Below are positions 25,799 through 33,996 of a DNA stretch of 64,000 nucleotides, piece after piece. Numbering within the stretch: position 1 is the stretch's first letter; each line of letters begins with the position of its first letter. The stretch is from Planctomycetota bacterium. Lineage in GTDB: Bacteria > Planctomycetota > Phycisphaerae > Phycisphaerales > UBA5793. The notes beneath the pieces are model-generated. The model ran no database searches and was not told where the DNA came from. It saw only the letters and a list, made by a program, of their open reading frames with translations. The stretch is taken from the NCBI GenBank assembly GCA_963205185.1, contig CAUJHZ010000038.1:50304-114303 (forward strand). Reading direction: 5' to 3'. The position numbers and the translations under genes are program-made.

Positions 25799-27708
25799 GG
25801 CGCCACCTCCTGCGACTCGAGCGAGCCCGACTCTTCCCGCCGATCCCGGTCGAGTTGCAGCAGCGCTGCCTCGCGGTAGTGGTCGCTGTCGCGCATGAGC
25901 GTTTCGTGCGTGCCCTGCGCCGCCACGCGGCCGCGCTCGATGACCAGCACTCGGTCCGCCCGCCGCAACGTGCTCAGGCGGTGGGCGATGAGCAGCGTGG
26001 TGCGGCCGCGCATGATGCGATCGAGGTTCGCGGCGATGCGCACCTCGGTGCGGGCATCCACCGACGCCATGGCGTCGTCGAGCAGCAGGATCGGCGCATC
26101 GGCCAGGATGGCGCGGGCGATGCTCAGGCGCTGCCGCTCGCCGCCCGAGAGCGTCAGGCCGCGCTCGCCGATGATCGTCTCGTACCCGTCCTTGGCCGCG
26201 ACGACGAACTCCTCGGCGATCGCATCGCGCACCGCACGCTGCACCGCTTCATCTGGCGCATCAGGCACGCCGAAGCGGACGTTGTTGGCGATCGTGTTCG
26301 AGAACAGGAATGGTTCCTGAAAGACGATGCTCACGGCGCGGCGCAGCGCTTCCGGGTCCCACTGCCGCACATCCACACCGTCAACAAGGACCCGCCCGCT
26401 CGTGGCGTCGTAGAACCGGCCGATGAGATCAAAGATCGTGCTCTTGCCGCCGCCGGCCGGACCGACCATCGCGACCGATTCGCCTGGTTCCACGACGAAT
26501 GAAACGTCTTCGAGCACCAGCGGCGTGTCCGGCCGGTAGCGGAACGAAACATGGTCAAACTCGATGCGGCCGCGGATCTCTTTGGGCGCGTACGCATTCG
26601 GCGGCGCGGCGATCTCGATGGGCGCATCGAGCAGTTCAAAGACGCGCGCCGCTCCGACGAGCGATTCCGGTATGCTCGAAGCGCTGGAGACGATCGTCTC
26701 GACCTGGCCGGCCAGTTGACGCACGAGGCTGAAGAAGACCCACAGCGTGCCCAGAGCGATGCCGCCCGCCGCCGGGCCGAGGTTGACGAGATGACCGCCA
26801 TAGAGCAGCAGAATCGCGATCTGCAGAAAGCCGAGCGTCGTGATCCACGGCAGCAGCGATGCGTTCGTTTTGGTAATCGCCATGCGCGCGTCGTAGGCAT
26901 CGGTGTTGCGAACCGCGAAGCGGTCCATCACCTGGCGCTCCTGCCCGAAGCCCTTGACGACCTTGACTCCGATGATGCATTCCTGCAGCGTCTGGATGAA
27001 CCGGTCGAGCGCCTCGCGATTCGTGCGCAGTCGGCGTTCAATCGAGCGGCTGTATCGGACGAGAATCCAGGCCTGCACCGGAAACACCGCCAGCAGCGCC
27101 AGCGTGAGCCAGACGTGCTCGCGGAACATGTAGAAGAGAAACAGCGTCAGTGCCGTGGCGGAGATGATCAGTTGCAGCACCACGCCCTCGATGAACAGCC
27201 GCACCGAGCCGGCGTCGCCGGTGACGCGGTTGATCAGCCCGCCCGAGTCGTGGGTGTCGAACCACGAGAAGCCGAGACGCTGGAGCTTGTCATAGAGCGC
27301 CGTGCGCAGATCGACCGTAATGCGCTGGATGAGCGTCTCGCTGCTCAGGCGCGTTCGATAGCGCGCGTAGGTGCGCAGCAGGGTGATGACCAGAACGGCC
27401 CCCGACGCCAGGGCCAGGGTCTTCCACAGCGGCCAGTCGGCCGGGGGCGCCACGCCCAGCGGCCAGCGGGGCGGGTCGCTCGACTCAGGCTGGGCCCGGT
27501 GACGGAGGATGTCCAGCGCCAGGCCGCTGTAGATGAAGCCGCACAGCGCCAGAGCCTCGACGCCCACATCCCAGACCAGCGCGACGAGGCAACTCCAGCG
27601 GTACCGCCACGTCAGGCCGAACAGGCGACGGAAGTGGTCGGCCCGGTTGGCGTGGGAGGCGGCAGTTTCGGGGGGTGCAGCCTGCTGGGAAGACTCGAAC
27701 AGCGACAC
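25795..27708 (-). CDS. ABC exporter half-transporter (degenerate catalytic site)
   Basis: 637 residues from a GTG at 27708; no good ribosome binding site is seen. The six-helix domain spans about 30-350. The nucleotide-binding domain has Walker A GPAGGGKST, signature LSGGERQ and Walker B LLLDDAMAS, where Asp replaces the catalytic Glu. This is the subunit pattern of heterodimeric exporters such as TM287/288 (general family knowledge). It is first in a two-gene operon with the canonical half. It is divergent from the epimerase gene, with the promoters presumably in the 136-base gap. Confidence 0.92.
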   Translation of the reverse strand: MSLFESSQQAAPPETAASHANRADHFRRLFGLTWRYRWSCLVALVWDVGVEALALCGFIYSGLALDILRHRAQPESSDPPRWPLGVAPPADWPLWKTLALASGAVLVITLLRTYARYRTRLSSETLIQRITVDLRTALYDKLQRLGFSWFDTHDSGGLINRVTGDAGSVRLFIEGVVLQLIISATALTLFLFYMFREHVWLTLALLAVFPVQAWILVRYSRSIERRLRTNREALDRFIQTLQECIIGVKVVKGFGQERQVMDRFAVRNTDAYDARMAITKTNASLLPWITTLGFLQIAILLLYGGHLVNLGPAAGGIALGTLWVFFSLVRQLAGQVETIVSSASSIPESLVGAARVFELLDAPIEIAAPPNAYAPKEIRGRIEFDHVSFRYRPDTPLVLEDVSFVVEPGESVAMVGPAGGGKSTIFDLIGRFYDATSGRVLVDGVDVRQWDPEALRRAVSIVFQEPFLFSNTIANNVRFGVPDAPDEAVQRAVRDAIAEEFVVAAKDGYETIIGERGLTLSGGERQRLSIARAILADAPILLLDDAMASVDARTEVRIAANLDRIMRGRTTLLIAHRLSTLRRADRVLVIERGRVAAQGTHETLMRDSDHYREAALLQLDRDRREESGSLESQEVAP

Positions 27709-27844
27709 ACGCGATCATAGGCGCGGCGGCAAACCGCTCGTATGATTGCGGCCTCGTCGCCACCTGATCGAGTCGGCTCGCCCGCCTGCGCGCAGCCTCA
27801 GACTCGCGGCCCAATGATTTGACTCTTTCGCGTCGGAACCACCC

Positions 27845-28912
27845 ATGACCTCACCCGATTCGACCACTTCCACCTCCGGCGGCGCTTCGCGCCACGGCGG
27901 CACGCTCATCACCGGCGCATGCGGCGAGTTCGGCCACGGCCTGATCCGCACCCTCTACGACGCCGGCCACCGCGACATCATCGCCCTGGATGTGCGCGAG
28001 GTGGATGCGTCGCTCAAGCCGATGTGCCGCGAGACGATTGTCGGCGACATCACCGACACCGCCCTTCTCAGCCGGCTGCACGCCAATTACGAGATCCGCT
28101 CGATCTTCCATCTCGCCGCACTGCTCAGCACGCGCAGCGAGTTCAACCCCGAGGCGGCGCACCAGGTCAACGTCGTCGGCACCATGCACTTGCTCAAACT
28201 CGCGGTGGATGAGGCCATGTCGCACGGCTCGCCGGTGCGATTCATGTTCCCCAGCAGCATCGCCGTCTACGGCGTGGACAGCCTGCAGGCCAAGGCGCGC
28301 GCAGGAGCGGTGAGCGAGGACCAGTGCCTCGAGCCGACGACGATGTACGGCTGCAACAAACTCGCCTGCGAACATCTCGGCCGCTACTACGCCCGGCACT
28401 ACCGCCAACTGGCCAAGGACCGGCCCAGCGGCGAGGCGCGAGTGGATTTCCGCTGCATCCGCTTCCCGGGCGTGATCTCGGCCTTTACCCTGCCTTCGGG
28501 CGGTACGAGCGATTTCGCGCCGGAGATGATCCACGCCGCGGCGCGCGGCGAGCCGTACGCCTGCTTCGTGCGCGAGGATGCCCGCATCCCGTTCATCACC
28601 ATGCCCGACGCGATCGAAGCCCTCCTGCGCCTGCACGCGGCGGTGGCGACGCGGCTGACGCGCAGCGTCTACAACATCACCGCATTCGCCCCCAGCGCCG
28701 GCGAGATCGCCTCGATCGTGCGGTCACACTTCCCCAAAGCTGAGATCACCTTCCGCCCGGACATCGAGCGCCAGGGCATCGTGGACTCGTGGCCGGAAGA
28801 CACGAAGGACGCGGCGGCCCGAGCGGACTGGGGCTTCAAGCCGCAGCACGACCTCCAGGCGGCGTTCGAGGAGTACCTGATCCCGAACATCAAAGCGCAC
28901 TATACCAATTGA
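27845..28912 (+). CDS. NAD-dependent epimerase/dehydratase (extended SDR, threonine-dehydrogenase-like)
   Basis: 355 residues. The Rossmann motif is GACGEFG (24-30), with Asp at the end of strand 2 (IIALDVRE) favouring NAD+. The catalytic Ser/Tyr/Lys set is in FPSSIAVYG and MYGCNKLACEH (YxxxK). The RFPGVISAF and GGTSDFAPEMIHAAARG regions resemble the SDR-type L-threonine 3-dehydrogenase and UDP-glucose 4-epimerase relatives. The precise substrate cannot be decided. The first 18 residues are a Ser/Thr-rich extension. The next gene starts 18 bases downstream but is of a different composition and probably unrelated. Confidence 0.88.
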   Translation: MTSPDSTTSTSGGASRHGGTLITGACGEFGHGLIRTLYDAGHRDIIALDVREVDASLKPMCRETIVGDITDTALLSRLHANYEIRSIFHLAALLSTRSEFNPEAAHQVNVVGTMHLLKLAVDEAMSHGSPVRFMFPSSIAVYGVDSLQAKARAGAVSEDQCLEPTTMYGCNKLACEHLGRYYARHYRQLAKDRPSGEARVDFRCIRFPGVISAFTLPSGGTSDFAPEMIHAAARGEPYACFVREDARIPFITMPDAIEALLRLHAAVATRLTRSVYNITAFAPSAGEIASIVRSHFPKAEITFRPDIERQGIVDSWPEDTKDAAARADWGFKPQHDLQAAFEEYLIPNIKAHYTN

Positions 28913-28929
28913 CTGTTGGGGGACATGCG

Positions 28930-29736
28930 ATGTCTGATCTGACCTTCATGGAGAAGAACAAGATTGAGAAGATACTCGACATGGGCGGCGGCTATGTCTT
29001 GGACTTCTCGAATCGTTCGTTATCCGAGTTCGTCGCCGATGCGGTCTCATGCAACATCTATGACAAGCGGTACGAGTTTGGCTCGGGTTCGAAGGCCAAT
29101 CTACTTCGGAGGTTCTTCGCTATCGAGCCGAATCATTTGGTCGGAAGACTGCTGCGCGCCTTTCTGGAGTACATTCGTGAGACCAATCAGATGCCTGTTG
29201 ACGATCTGTATGCGGATTGCCAAAGAATCGTGGATCGACTCCTGGCCGGTGCTCCCGTGCTTGACATTCACGTTCTGACGCCGCCGCAACGTGAGCGTAC
29301 TTTTGACACTCTGGTGAACTCGATAAGGCAGGCGATAAACGACAATAAGCCGGAGACTGCACTGGATCGACTGCATACCTACGTCGTGAAGTATCTCCGC
29401 ACAGTCTGTCAAGAGTGCGGGATCAGTACGCCGCGGGAGAAGTCGCTGCACAGCCTGCTCGGAGAGTACGTCAGTTACCTGAAGCGAACCGGTCGCATCG
29501 AGTCAATAATGACTGAGCGAATCCTCAAGTCGAATATCTCGACCATGGAAGCATTCAACAACGTGCGCAACGAGCGCAGCCTTGCACACGACAACCCGAT
29601 CTTGAACTACCACGAAAGTCTATTGATCGTGGATCACGTGATCTGTTCGATTCGCTTCCTGCAATCGCTGGACCAAAGGACGACCAAAGAGCGTAGTCCC
29701 GTCGAAGCCGCGGTCGCGGACGATGTGCCCTTTTGA
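28930..29736 (+). CDS. Abortive-infection-type protein with Abi_C/HEPN-like C-terminus
   Basis: 268 residues from ATG 28930, preceded by GGGGGA. The last 70 residues (NNVRNERSLAHDNPILNYHESLLIVDHVICSIRFL, landmark only) match the Abi_C region, with the Arg...His pattern (RNERSLAH) typical of HEPN RNases. The N-terminal 180 residues are helical and of no family I can name. The gene is clearly AT-richer than its surroundings and uses codons such as AAG, AAT and AAC more freely, which suggests horizontal gain. An RNase that acts in phage defence is likely from the family, but not shown here. An HNH gene lies convergently downstream. Confidence 0.7.
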   Translation: MSDLTFMEKNKIEKILDMGGGYVLDFSNRSLSEFVADAVSCNIYDKRYEFGSGSKANLLRRFFAIEPNHLVGRLLRAFLEYIRETNQMPVDDLYADCQRIVDRLLAGAPVLDIHVLTPPQRERTFDTLVNSIRQAINDNKPETALDRLHTYVVKYLRTVCQECGISTPREKSLHSLLGEYVSYLKRTGRIESIMTERILKSNISTMEAFNNVRNERSLAHDNPILNYHESLLIVDHVICSIRFLQSLDQRTTKERSPVEAAVADDVPF

Positions 29737-29772
29737 GCTTGCCGCTGATGTCGCAGTCAACCGAAGCGAGCG

Positions 29773-30336
29773 TCAATTGTCAGCGGGTGCCAATGCTCGC
29801 GCGATCTGCTGCGGGTCGCCCCTTATCCAAGCCTCGACGAATCGCCTGCCCTTTTCGGTTAGGCGAACGTTGAATGACGGCATTGAGGCTCCGAACATCC
29901 CCGCGCCAAGATATCGCTTTGAGATCTCCAACAACCCAGAAGTGATCAATGCTGCTAGGGCCGGCAGCCCGTCGCCAGTAAACCTGAATGGCGGCGCGAG
30001 TCTTGCTGGATCCTCAGCATCCTCGATGCGCCGCTCCTCGTGATACAGGATGAGGAGGAGGTCTGCCGTTGCGCGATTCGCATCGTTGAGTGCGACGAGT
30101 AGCTGCTTCCATGTGCGAATGGCCGCTTCAGGAATGTGACCCGCGGTGTGCAATGAGTGGCAGTTTGGGCAAAGTGCGAGCAGATTCGCGGGAGAGTTGT
30201 CGCCCCCCTGTTTGACCCACACGATGTGATGCAGTTCGAGGGTGAGGATGTGGCGGCAAACTGGATTCGCACACTTGTATCCGGCCTCCAGGAGAACCAC
30301 GTCTCGCGTGACCGAAGGAATCGATTTGCGGCCCAT
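29773..30336 (-). CDS. HNH endonuclease
   Basis: 187 residues from ATG 30336 with GGAG 7 bases upstream (the adjacent ATG at 30339 is possible). The HNH core is complete: a Cys pair in CANPVC, LELHHIVWVKQGGDNSPANL with the His-His and Asn, and CPNCHSLHT for the second zinc knuckle. The C-terminal 100 residues resemble a winged helix (VRLTEKGRRFVEAWIRG). It is shorter than restriction enzymes with separate recognition domains. It is AT-richer than the neighbourhood, like the Abi gene. The role may be defence or mobile-element related. The upstream region holds a terminator and hairpins. Confidence 0.85.
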   Translation of the reverse strand: MGRKSIPSVTRDVVLLEAGYKCANPVCRHILTLELHHIVWVKQGGDNSPANLLALCPNCHSLHTAGHIPEAAIRTWKQLLVALNDANRATADLLLILYHEERRIEDAEDPARLAPPFRFTGDGLPALAALITSGLLEISKRYLGAGMFGASMPSFNVRLTEKGRRFVEAWIRGDPQQIARALAPADN

Positions 30337-30420
30337 CATGGAACTCCGACTCAAGGTGATCGAGCTTTTCATCGTTGAGTGCTCTGACGACGCGGACAAG
30401 TCTGACCCCCTCGGCGAACC

Positions 30421-30454
30421 AAAAAACAAACTCGACGGCTTTCGCCGTCGAGTT
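30421..30454 (-). terminator. Strong Rho-independent terminator (minus strand)
   Basis: Perfect 11-base-pair stem AACTCGACGGC/GCCGTCGAGTT with a 4-base loop, followed on the minus strand by TTTGTTTTTT. It ends a transcript coming from above 30454 and lies 85 bases before the HNH start. Confidence 0.85.
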
Positions 30455-30473
30455 CGTTGTGCATATTGATCGT

Positions 30474-30554
30474 TGTATCAAGGCTGCACATTCGCGGGCT
30501 GCACATAGCGCAGAACCCGTCGGAACTGCCCTATGCGTGCAGCCCCTTGATACA
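30474..30554 (-). other. 81-base palindromic element with alternative pairings (possible structured RNA)
   Basis: Outer arms TGTATCAAGG and CCTTGATACA are perfect complements. Inside, one GTGCAGCCCC segment (30537-30546) can pair with either of two GGCTGCAC copies (30482-30489 or 30497-30504), so two mutually exclusive stems are possible. The inner stem continues through CATAG/CTATG and CTGC/GCAG. A strong minus-strand terminator follows 20 bases later. It could be an RNA switch or attenuator, a small RNA, or the end of a mobile element. No known RNA family is recognised. Confidence 0.45.
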
Positions 30555-30572
30555 GTCATTCAGGTTCGTCAC
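30531..30572 (-). CDS. Possible 13-codon leader ORF
   Basis: GTG at 30572 has GAGG 7 bases upstream and overlaps the TGA of the preceding small ORF (GTGA), as many real gene pairs here do. It encodes MTNLNDCIKGLHA and stops with TAG inside the first arm of the palindrome. It could be a leader peptide whose translation disrupts the hairpin, or the start of a gene that was cut off. Low confidence. Confidence 0.25.
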   Translation of the reverse strand: MTNLNDCIKGLHA

Positions 30573-30769
30573 TGGATCACCTCGCTTTCATATACGGGCC
30601 TCCCGGTCGCGGCGTCGACCCTCGGCGCACCGCTCCGGCCTTGACTTCCCCGCACCGTCGCACGGGGCACAACGCCCGTCGCATCCGGGCTCGCGTAGAG
30701 CCGCAGGCGACGCTCGTCGGGAGTCGATCCATCCGCGGCAGCCGGGTTCTCCGACGCTCTGGATTTCAA
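30569..30769 (-). CDS. Possible 66-codon ORF of unknown function
   Basis: The frame opens with TTG at 30769 and ends with TGA overlapping the GTG of the 13-codon ORF. Third positions are mostly G or C, as expected for coding in this genome, and the C-terminus (GAPRVDAATGRPVYESEVIQ) looks protein-like. There is no clear ribosome binding site and no known domain. It may be a remnant of a longer gene. Confidence 0.25.
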   Translation of the reverse strand: MKSRASENPAAADGSTPDERRLRLYASPDATGVVPRATVRGSQGRSGAPRVDAATGRPVYESEVIQ

Positions 30770-30786
30770 CCATCCCGATGCTCAAG

Positions 30787-30814
30787 AGTATCGTCGAAAA
30801 CGGCGGATCGTCAA
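30787..30814 (-). promoter_or_regulatory. Sigma-70-like promoter (minus strand)
   Basis: TTGACG and GATACT with a 16-base spacer, read on the minus strand. It would drive the small ORFs, the palindrome and the terminator at 30421. The -35 box touches the foot of the hairpin at 30814-30857. Confidence 0.45.
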
Positions 30815-30857
30815 GAGAAATCTGCCCTCCGGGGCCAACGTCAGGCAGATTTTCTCT
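30814..30857 (-). other. Hairpin downstream of the zinc-transport operon
   Basis: AGAGAAATCTGCC pairs with GGCAGATTTTCTCT (one bulged T) across an 17-base loop. It lies 28 bases past the last gene of the metal ABC operon and has no U-tract on the minus strand. It may protect the 3' end or act as a weak terminator. Confidence 0.45.
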
Positions 30858-30884
30858 GGTCCGATCAAAGCGGCCCCGGCGGGC

Positions 30885-31073
30885 TCAAACGTCAATGTCT
30901 TGCGGTAAATTGCCCAGCCTCACCTGCTCGTCGAGGTACGCCTGGAATTCCCCCATCTTGTAGCTGATAAAGCAGAAGGCGTGTTCGAGCGTGACCCACT
31001 CGATGTCCGTCAGGTCCTTGTCCACGTCGTGGCGGAGGCGGTTGAGTTCGGCCAGCAGTTTCTCAGCCTTCAC
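30885..31073 (-). CDS. Small protein (62 residues) at the end of the metal-transport operon
   Basis: It starts with GTG at 31073, preceded by GGATGA, and lies 57 bases after the permease gene on the same strand. The sequence is a soluble two-helix pattern (KAEKLLAELNRLRHDVDKDL, then ISYKMGEFQAYLDEQV) ending NLPQDIDV. It has one His-Cys pair (EHAFCF). No family is recognised. The position suggests co-expression with metal uptake, but no metal-binding motif proves a role. Confidence 0.6.
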   Translation of the reverse strand: MKAEKLLAELNRLRHDVDKDLTDIEWVTLEHAFCFISYKMGEFQAYLDEQVRLGNLPQDIDV

Positions 31074-31130
31074 GGCTCATCCTTCCCATTCACCTGGATC
31101 AGAAAAATCGGATCGACCGCCCGATGGTAG

Positions 31131-32012
31131 TCACCCCCGGCTCGGCCGCAGGCGGTTCCACACGAGAGCCGCGCCGAAGAGCAGCGCGAGAATGAGCACG
31201 ACCATCGGCCCGACGGGCAGGCGGCCGCCCATGACGCCGAAGGCCGCGAGGTAGCCCCCCACCATGCCGATCTCGCCGAGCACCACGCTCGCAACCAGCA
31301 CGGTCGAGAGTCGCCGGCTGATGAGCAGGGCCGCGGCGCCAGGCACAATGAGCAGCGCGTTGACGAGGATAAGCCCGAGCAGTTTCATGCAAAGCACGAT
31401 GATCGCCGCGATCATGATCAGCAGCAGGTAGTGCAGCAGCGTGGTGCGCACTCCAAAGACGCGGCTGACGGTTTCATCGAACGCGAAGAACACGATCTCC
31501 TTGTAGAGCAGCGCGAGCGCTGCGATGACCAGGAGCGAGCAGCCGGCCGCGAGCCAGACGTCCTGCGAGCGCAGAAAGAGAATGTTGCCAAAGAGCACGA
31601 CATCCCACTGGGTGGGCGGCGTGACGCGGCCGGCCGTGAGCGCATCGTACCAGGCGAGGCCGCGCAGATGCAGGCGCATCTGGTCGAGCAGGAATCCGAT
31701 ACCCATCGCCGCCACGAGCAGGATGCCGATCGCCGTGTCGATCATGACCTTGCGGCTACGACTGAGCAGGGCGATGATGATGGCTGTGCCGATGCAGAAG
31801 AGAAAGATGGTCAGGTCGCGCCACCAGCCGCTCAGCGCCAAAAAAGCGGCCAGCCCGACGCCTCCAAAGCCCGCATGCGTGATGCCCTGGCCGATGAAGG
31901 CCAGGCGCTTGAGGACGATCACCACGCTGAGCAGAGAGCACGCGGCGGTGAGGGCGATGCCGGCCAGCAGCGGCGCGAGGAAGCGCGGCTCGAACACATC
32001 CCAGATGGTCAT
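31131..32012 (-). CDS. Zinc/manganese ABC transporter permease
   Basis: 293 residues from ATG 32012, which overlaps the ATPase stop by ATGA; the longer frame to 32126 is not needed. Seven to nine hydrophobic helices typical of the ABC-3 (ZnuB/MntC) permease family are seen, with the conserved stretch RLAFIGQGITHAGFGGVGLA near residue 35 and the C-terminal LGLILVNALLIVPGAAALL. It forms the inner-membrane channel of the importer with the ATPase and binding protein encoded just upstream. Zinc is more likely than manganese because of the His-rich partners. Confidence 0.92.
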   Translation of the reverse strand: MTIWDVFEPRFLAPLLAGIALTAACSLLSVVIVLKRLAFIGQGITHAGFGGVGLAAFLALSGWWRDLTIFLFCIGTAIIIALLSRSRKVMIDTAIGILLVAAMGIGFLLDQMRLHLRGLAWYDALTAGRVTPPTQWDVVLFGNILFLRSQDVWLAAGCSLLVIAALALLYKEIVFFAFDETVSRVFGVRTTLLHYLLLIMIAAIIVLCMKLLGLILVNALLIVPGAAALLISRRLSTVLVASVVLGEIGMVGGYLAAFGVMGGRLPVGPMVVLILALLFGAALVWNRLRPSRG

Positions 32013-32818
32013 GGCCCGTCGTCCCGCAGCGCGATCCCGGCGAGGTTGTGGTTGAATACCTCGGCGAGCACTTCGCGCGTCAACCCGGATGGGGCGGCGT
32101 GGAAGTGCAGCCGGCGGTTCAGGCACGCCACCTGGTCGCAGCCGGCGACGATGGCGCGCAGGTCATGGCTCACGATGAGCACCGTCAGCCGATACGAGCG
32201 GTGGATGGAGTCCATGAGCTGAGCAAACTTCGCCTGGCCGACCTCGTCGATGCCGACCATCGGCTCGTCAAGCACGAGCAGGCGCGGCCGCCCCGCGAGC
32301 GCCCGAGCCAGAAAGACGCGCTGCTGCTGACCGCCGGAGAGGTCGCCCACCGGACTGTTGGCCAGATCAGCGATGCCGACCTGCTCGAGCGCCTGGGCCG
32401 CGGCGTCGCGATCTTCGGCAGACGCATGGCGAAACATGCCCGTGCGGCCGACGATGCCTTGGCGCACGACCTGAGCAACGCTGAGCGGAAAGCGGATCTC
32501 CACGTCGTGCCGCTGGGGAACGTAGCCGACCATGCTCGCGCGGCAGGCCTCGCCGGGCGTGCGGCCAAAGACGCTGATCTCGCCCTCGGTGGGTTTGATC
32601 AGGCCGAGAATGAGTTTGAGCAGCGTGGACTTGCCGCCGCCGTTGGGGCCGACGATTCCCAGCCGCGTGCCCACCGGAATGTGCATGGTGATGTCATCGA
32701 GCACGCGCACGCCTGGCACATATGAAAAGCACACCCGATCGACGCACACGGCGTCGCCGGCGTGATGATGCTCCAGTTCCGCGGAGTGGTCGTGTTGGCA
32801 GCAGTGCGCTTCAGCCAC
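32009..32818 (-). CDS. Zinc/manganese ABC transporter ATP-binding protein
   Basis: 269 residues from GTG 32818, which overlaps the stop of the binding-protein gene by 8 bases. Walker A is GPNGGGKST, signature LSGGQQQR, Walker B LLVLDEPMVG, switch His in VSHDLRAI. The N-terminus is His- and Cys-rich (HCCQHDH, then HHHAG), which is unusual for the ATPase and may bind metal. It powers import of the metal through the permease encoded downstream. The domain layout is that of ZnuC/MntB. Confidence 0.93.
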   Translation of the reverse strand: MAEAHCCQHDHSAELEHHHAGDAVCVDRVCFSYVPGVRVLDDITMHIPVGTRLGIVGPNGGGKSTLLKLILGLIKPTEGEISVFGRTPGEACRASMVGYVPQRHDVEIRFPLSVAQVVRQGIVGRTGMFRHASAEDRDAAAQALEQVGIADLANSPVGDLSGGQQQRVFLARALAGRPRLLVLDEPMVGIDEVGQAKFAQLMDSIHRSYRLTVLIVSHDLRAIVAGCDQVACLNRRLHFHAAPSGLTREVLAEVFNHNLAGIALRDDGP

Positions 32819-33812
32819 CGCCGTCCTTCGCCGCGACGTTGTCGCGCAGCCCCTCGACCAGGTTTTTCAGGTTCGTGCGCATCAGGGCATCGTACGTCTC
32901 GTAGCCGGTGCGATTCGGATCACCCAGCGGATCGAGCAGGCGCGGCTGGACGGCGCTGCCGAGCCCCTCGACCGCCTTGGCGTCGAACTGGGGCTCGATA
33001 AAGAGCGCCCGCACACCCTGCTCTTCAATGAAGCGGCGCACCTGCTGCAGGCGGGCCGGCGTCACGTCGTGCGTCTCCAGACTCAGCACCGTTGCCACGA
33101 CCTCCAGGTTGTACTCCTCGGCGAGAGGGTTAAACGCATCGTGGAACGTGATGAGCCGGCGGTCGGTGATCGGCTCCAGTGCGTCCTCGTAGGCCACGTC
33201 GATCGCGGCGAGTTGCTCCTGCACTTCGGCTTCGCGCTGACTGATGGCGGCGGCACGGTCGGGGTGCAGCGCCGCCAGTTCCTTGGCGAACGCAGCGACA
33301 AGTTTGGAGGCGTTGCGGGGCACGAGCCAGACGTGTGGATTGGCGCCCGAGTGCTCGTGATCTTCGCCCCCGTGCGCGGCGTGGTCGTGGCCTTCGTGGC
33401 CGTCGCCCGCCTCGAATTCGCCGAGTTCGCCGCCCAGGATCGACATGAGGTGCACGAGCCGCAGGCCGTCTTCGGCCCGATCGCGATACGCCGGCGCCAC
33501 CCAGTCGTCGATGCCGCCGCCGTTGGCCACGAGGATGGCGGCGTGATTCAGGGCGTCCACGTCGGCCGGCGAGGGCGTATAGCCGTGGCTGCTCACTCCC
33601 GGGGGCAGGATGAGCGTGACCTTGACCTCCGGGCCGGCCACCTGCCGGACGAGGTCGTAGAGCGGGAAGATCGTGACCACTACGCCGTCGCCGGCAGGCT
33701 TGGCGGAGCCGCCCCGGCTGCAGCCGACCAGAGCCAACGCTCCGGCAGCCGCCGCGGCGATCAGGAGGAGCACTGGCGCGAACCGGCGGCGCGTGAGCGA
33801 CGTTTCAGGCAT
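32811..33812 (-). CDS. Metal ABC transporter substrate-binding lipoprotein (ZnuA-like)
   Basis: 333 residues. A twin-Arg-like RRRF, a hydrophobic segment and the lipobox LVGC (Cys31) mark a lipoprotein. The ligands of cluster A-1 binding proteins appear in SHGYTPSP, NPHVWLVP, TFHDAFNP and the C-terminal EPQFDAKA. A His/Asp/Glu-rich loop (GHEGHDHAAHGGEDHEH) precedes NPHVW; such loops are typical of zinc-specific ZnuA. It captures metal in the periplasm and is first in the four-gene operon. Just upstream, GATTG/CAATC (33818-33831) is a short inverted repeat that could be an operator. Confidence 0.92.
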   Translation of the reverse strand: MPETSLTRRRFAPVLLLIAAAAAGALALVGCSRGGSAKPAGDGVVVTIFPLYDLVRQVAGPEVKVTLILPPGVSSHGYTPSPADVDALNHAAILVANGGGIDDWVAPAYRDRAEDGLRLVHLMSILGGELGEFEAGDGHEGHDHAAHGGEDHEHSGANPHVWLVPRNASKLVAAFAKELAALHPDRAAAISQREAEVQEQLAAIDVAYEDALEPITDRRLITFHDAFNPLAEEYNLEVVATVLSLETHDVTPARLQQVRRFIEEQGVRALFIEPQFDAKAVEGLGSAVQPRLLDPLGDPNRTGYETYDALMRTNLKNLVEGLRDNVAAKDGGG

Positions 33813-33927
33813 AGGAAGATTGTCCCCAATCGGCTCAGGTAATCCACTGCATTTGAAAGGCCGGCGGACCGATCTGCATACGGTACCGCATCGGCTGGGA
33901 CGAAGTTCGCGGGATTTGGCGTCAATC

Positions 33928-33956
33928 TTGCCACCGTGCCCCTTGGCGATTACAGT
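33928..33956 (+). promoter_or_regulatory. Sigma-70-like promoter for the tRNA
   Basis: TTGCCA and TACAGT separated by exactly 17 bases, 40 bases before the tRNA 5' end. The spacing and position fit a tRNA promoter. Confidence 0.5.
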
Positions 33957-33996
33957 TGGTTTTCCGGTCGGCCGGCTGCGGCTGGCGGGCAGGTTC

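Noticed and set aside
30474..30554. Integron attC site
   Set aside because: The arms do not give the RYYYAAC/GTTRRRY core sites, and there is no integrase nearby.
30457..30786. tmRNA, RNase P RNA or SRP RNA
   Set aside because: The region has promoter and terminator but lacks the tRNA-like ends of tmRNA, the conserved RNase P core and the SRP GGAA tetraloop region.
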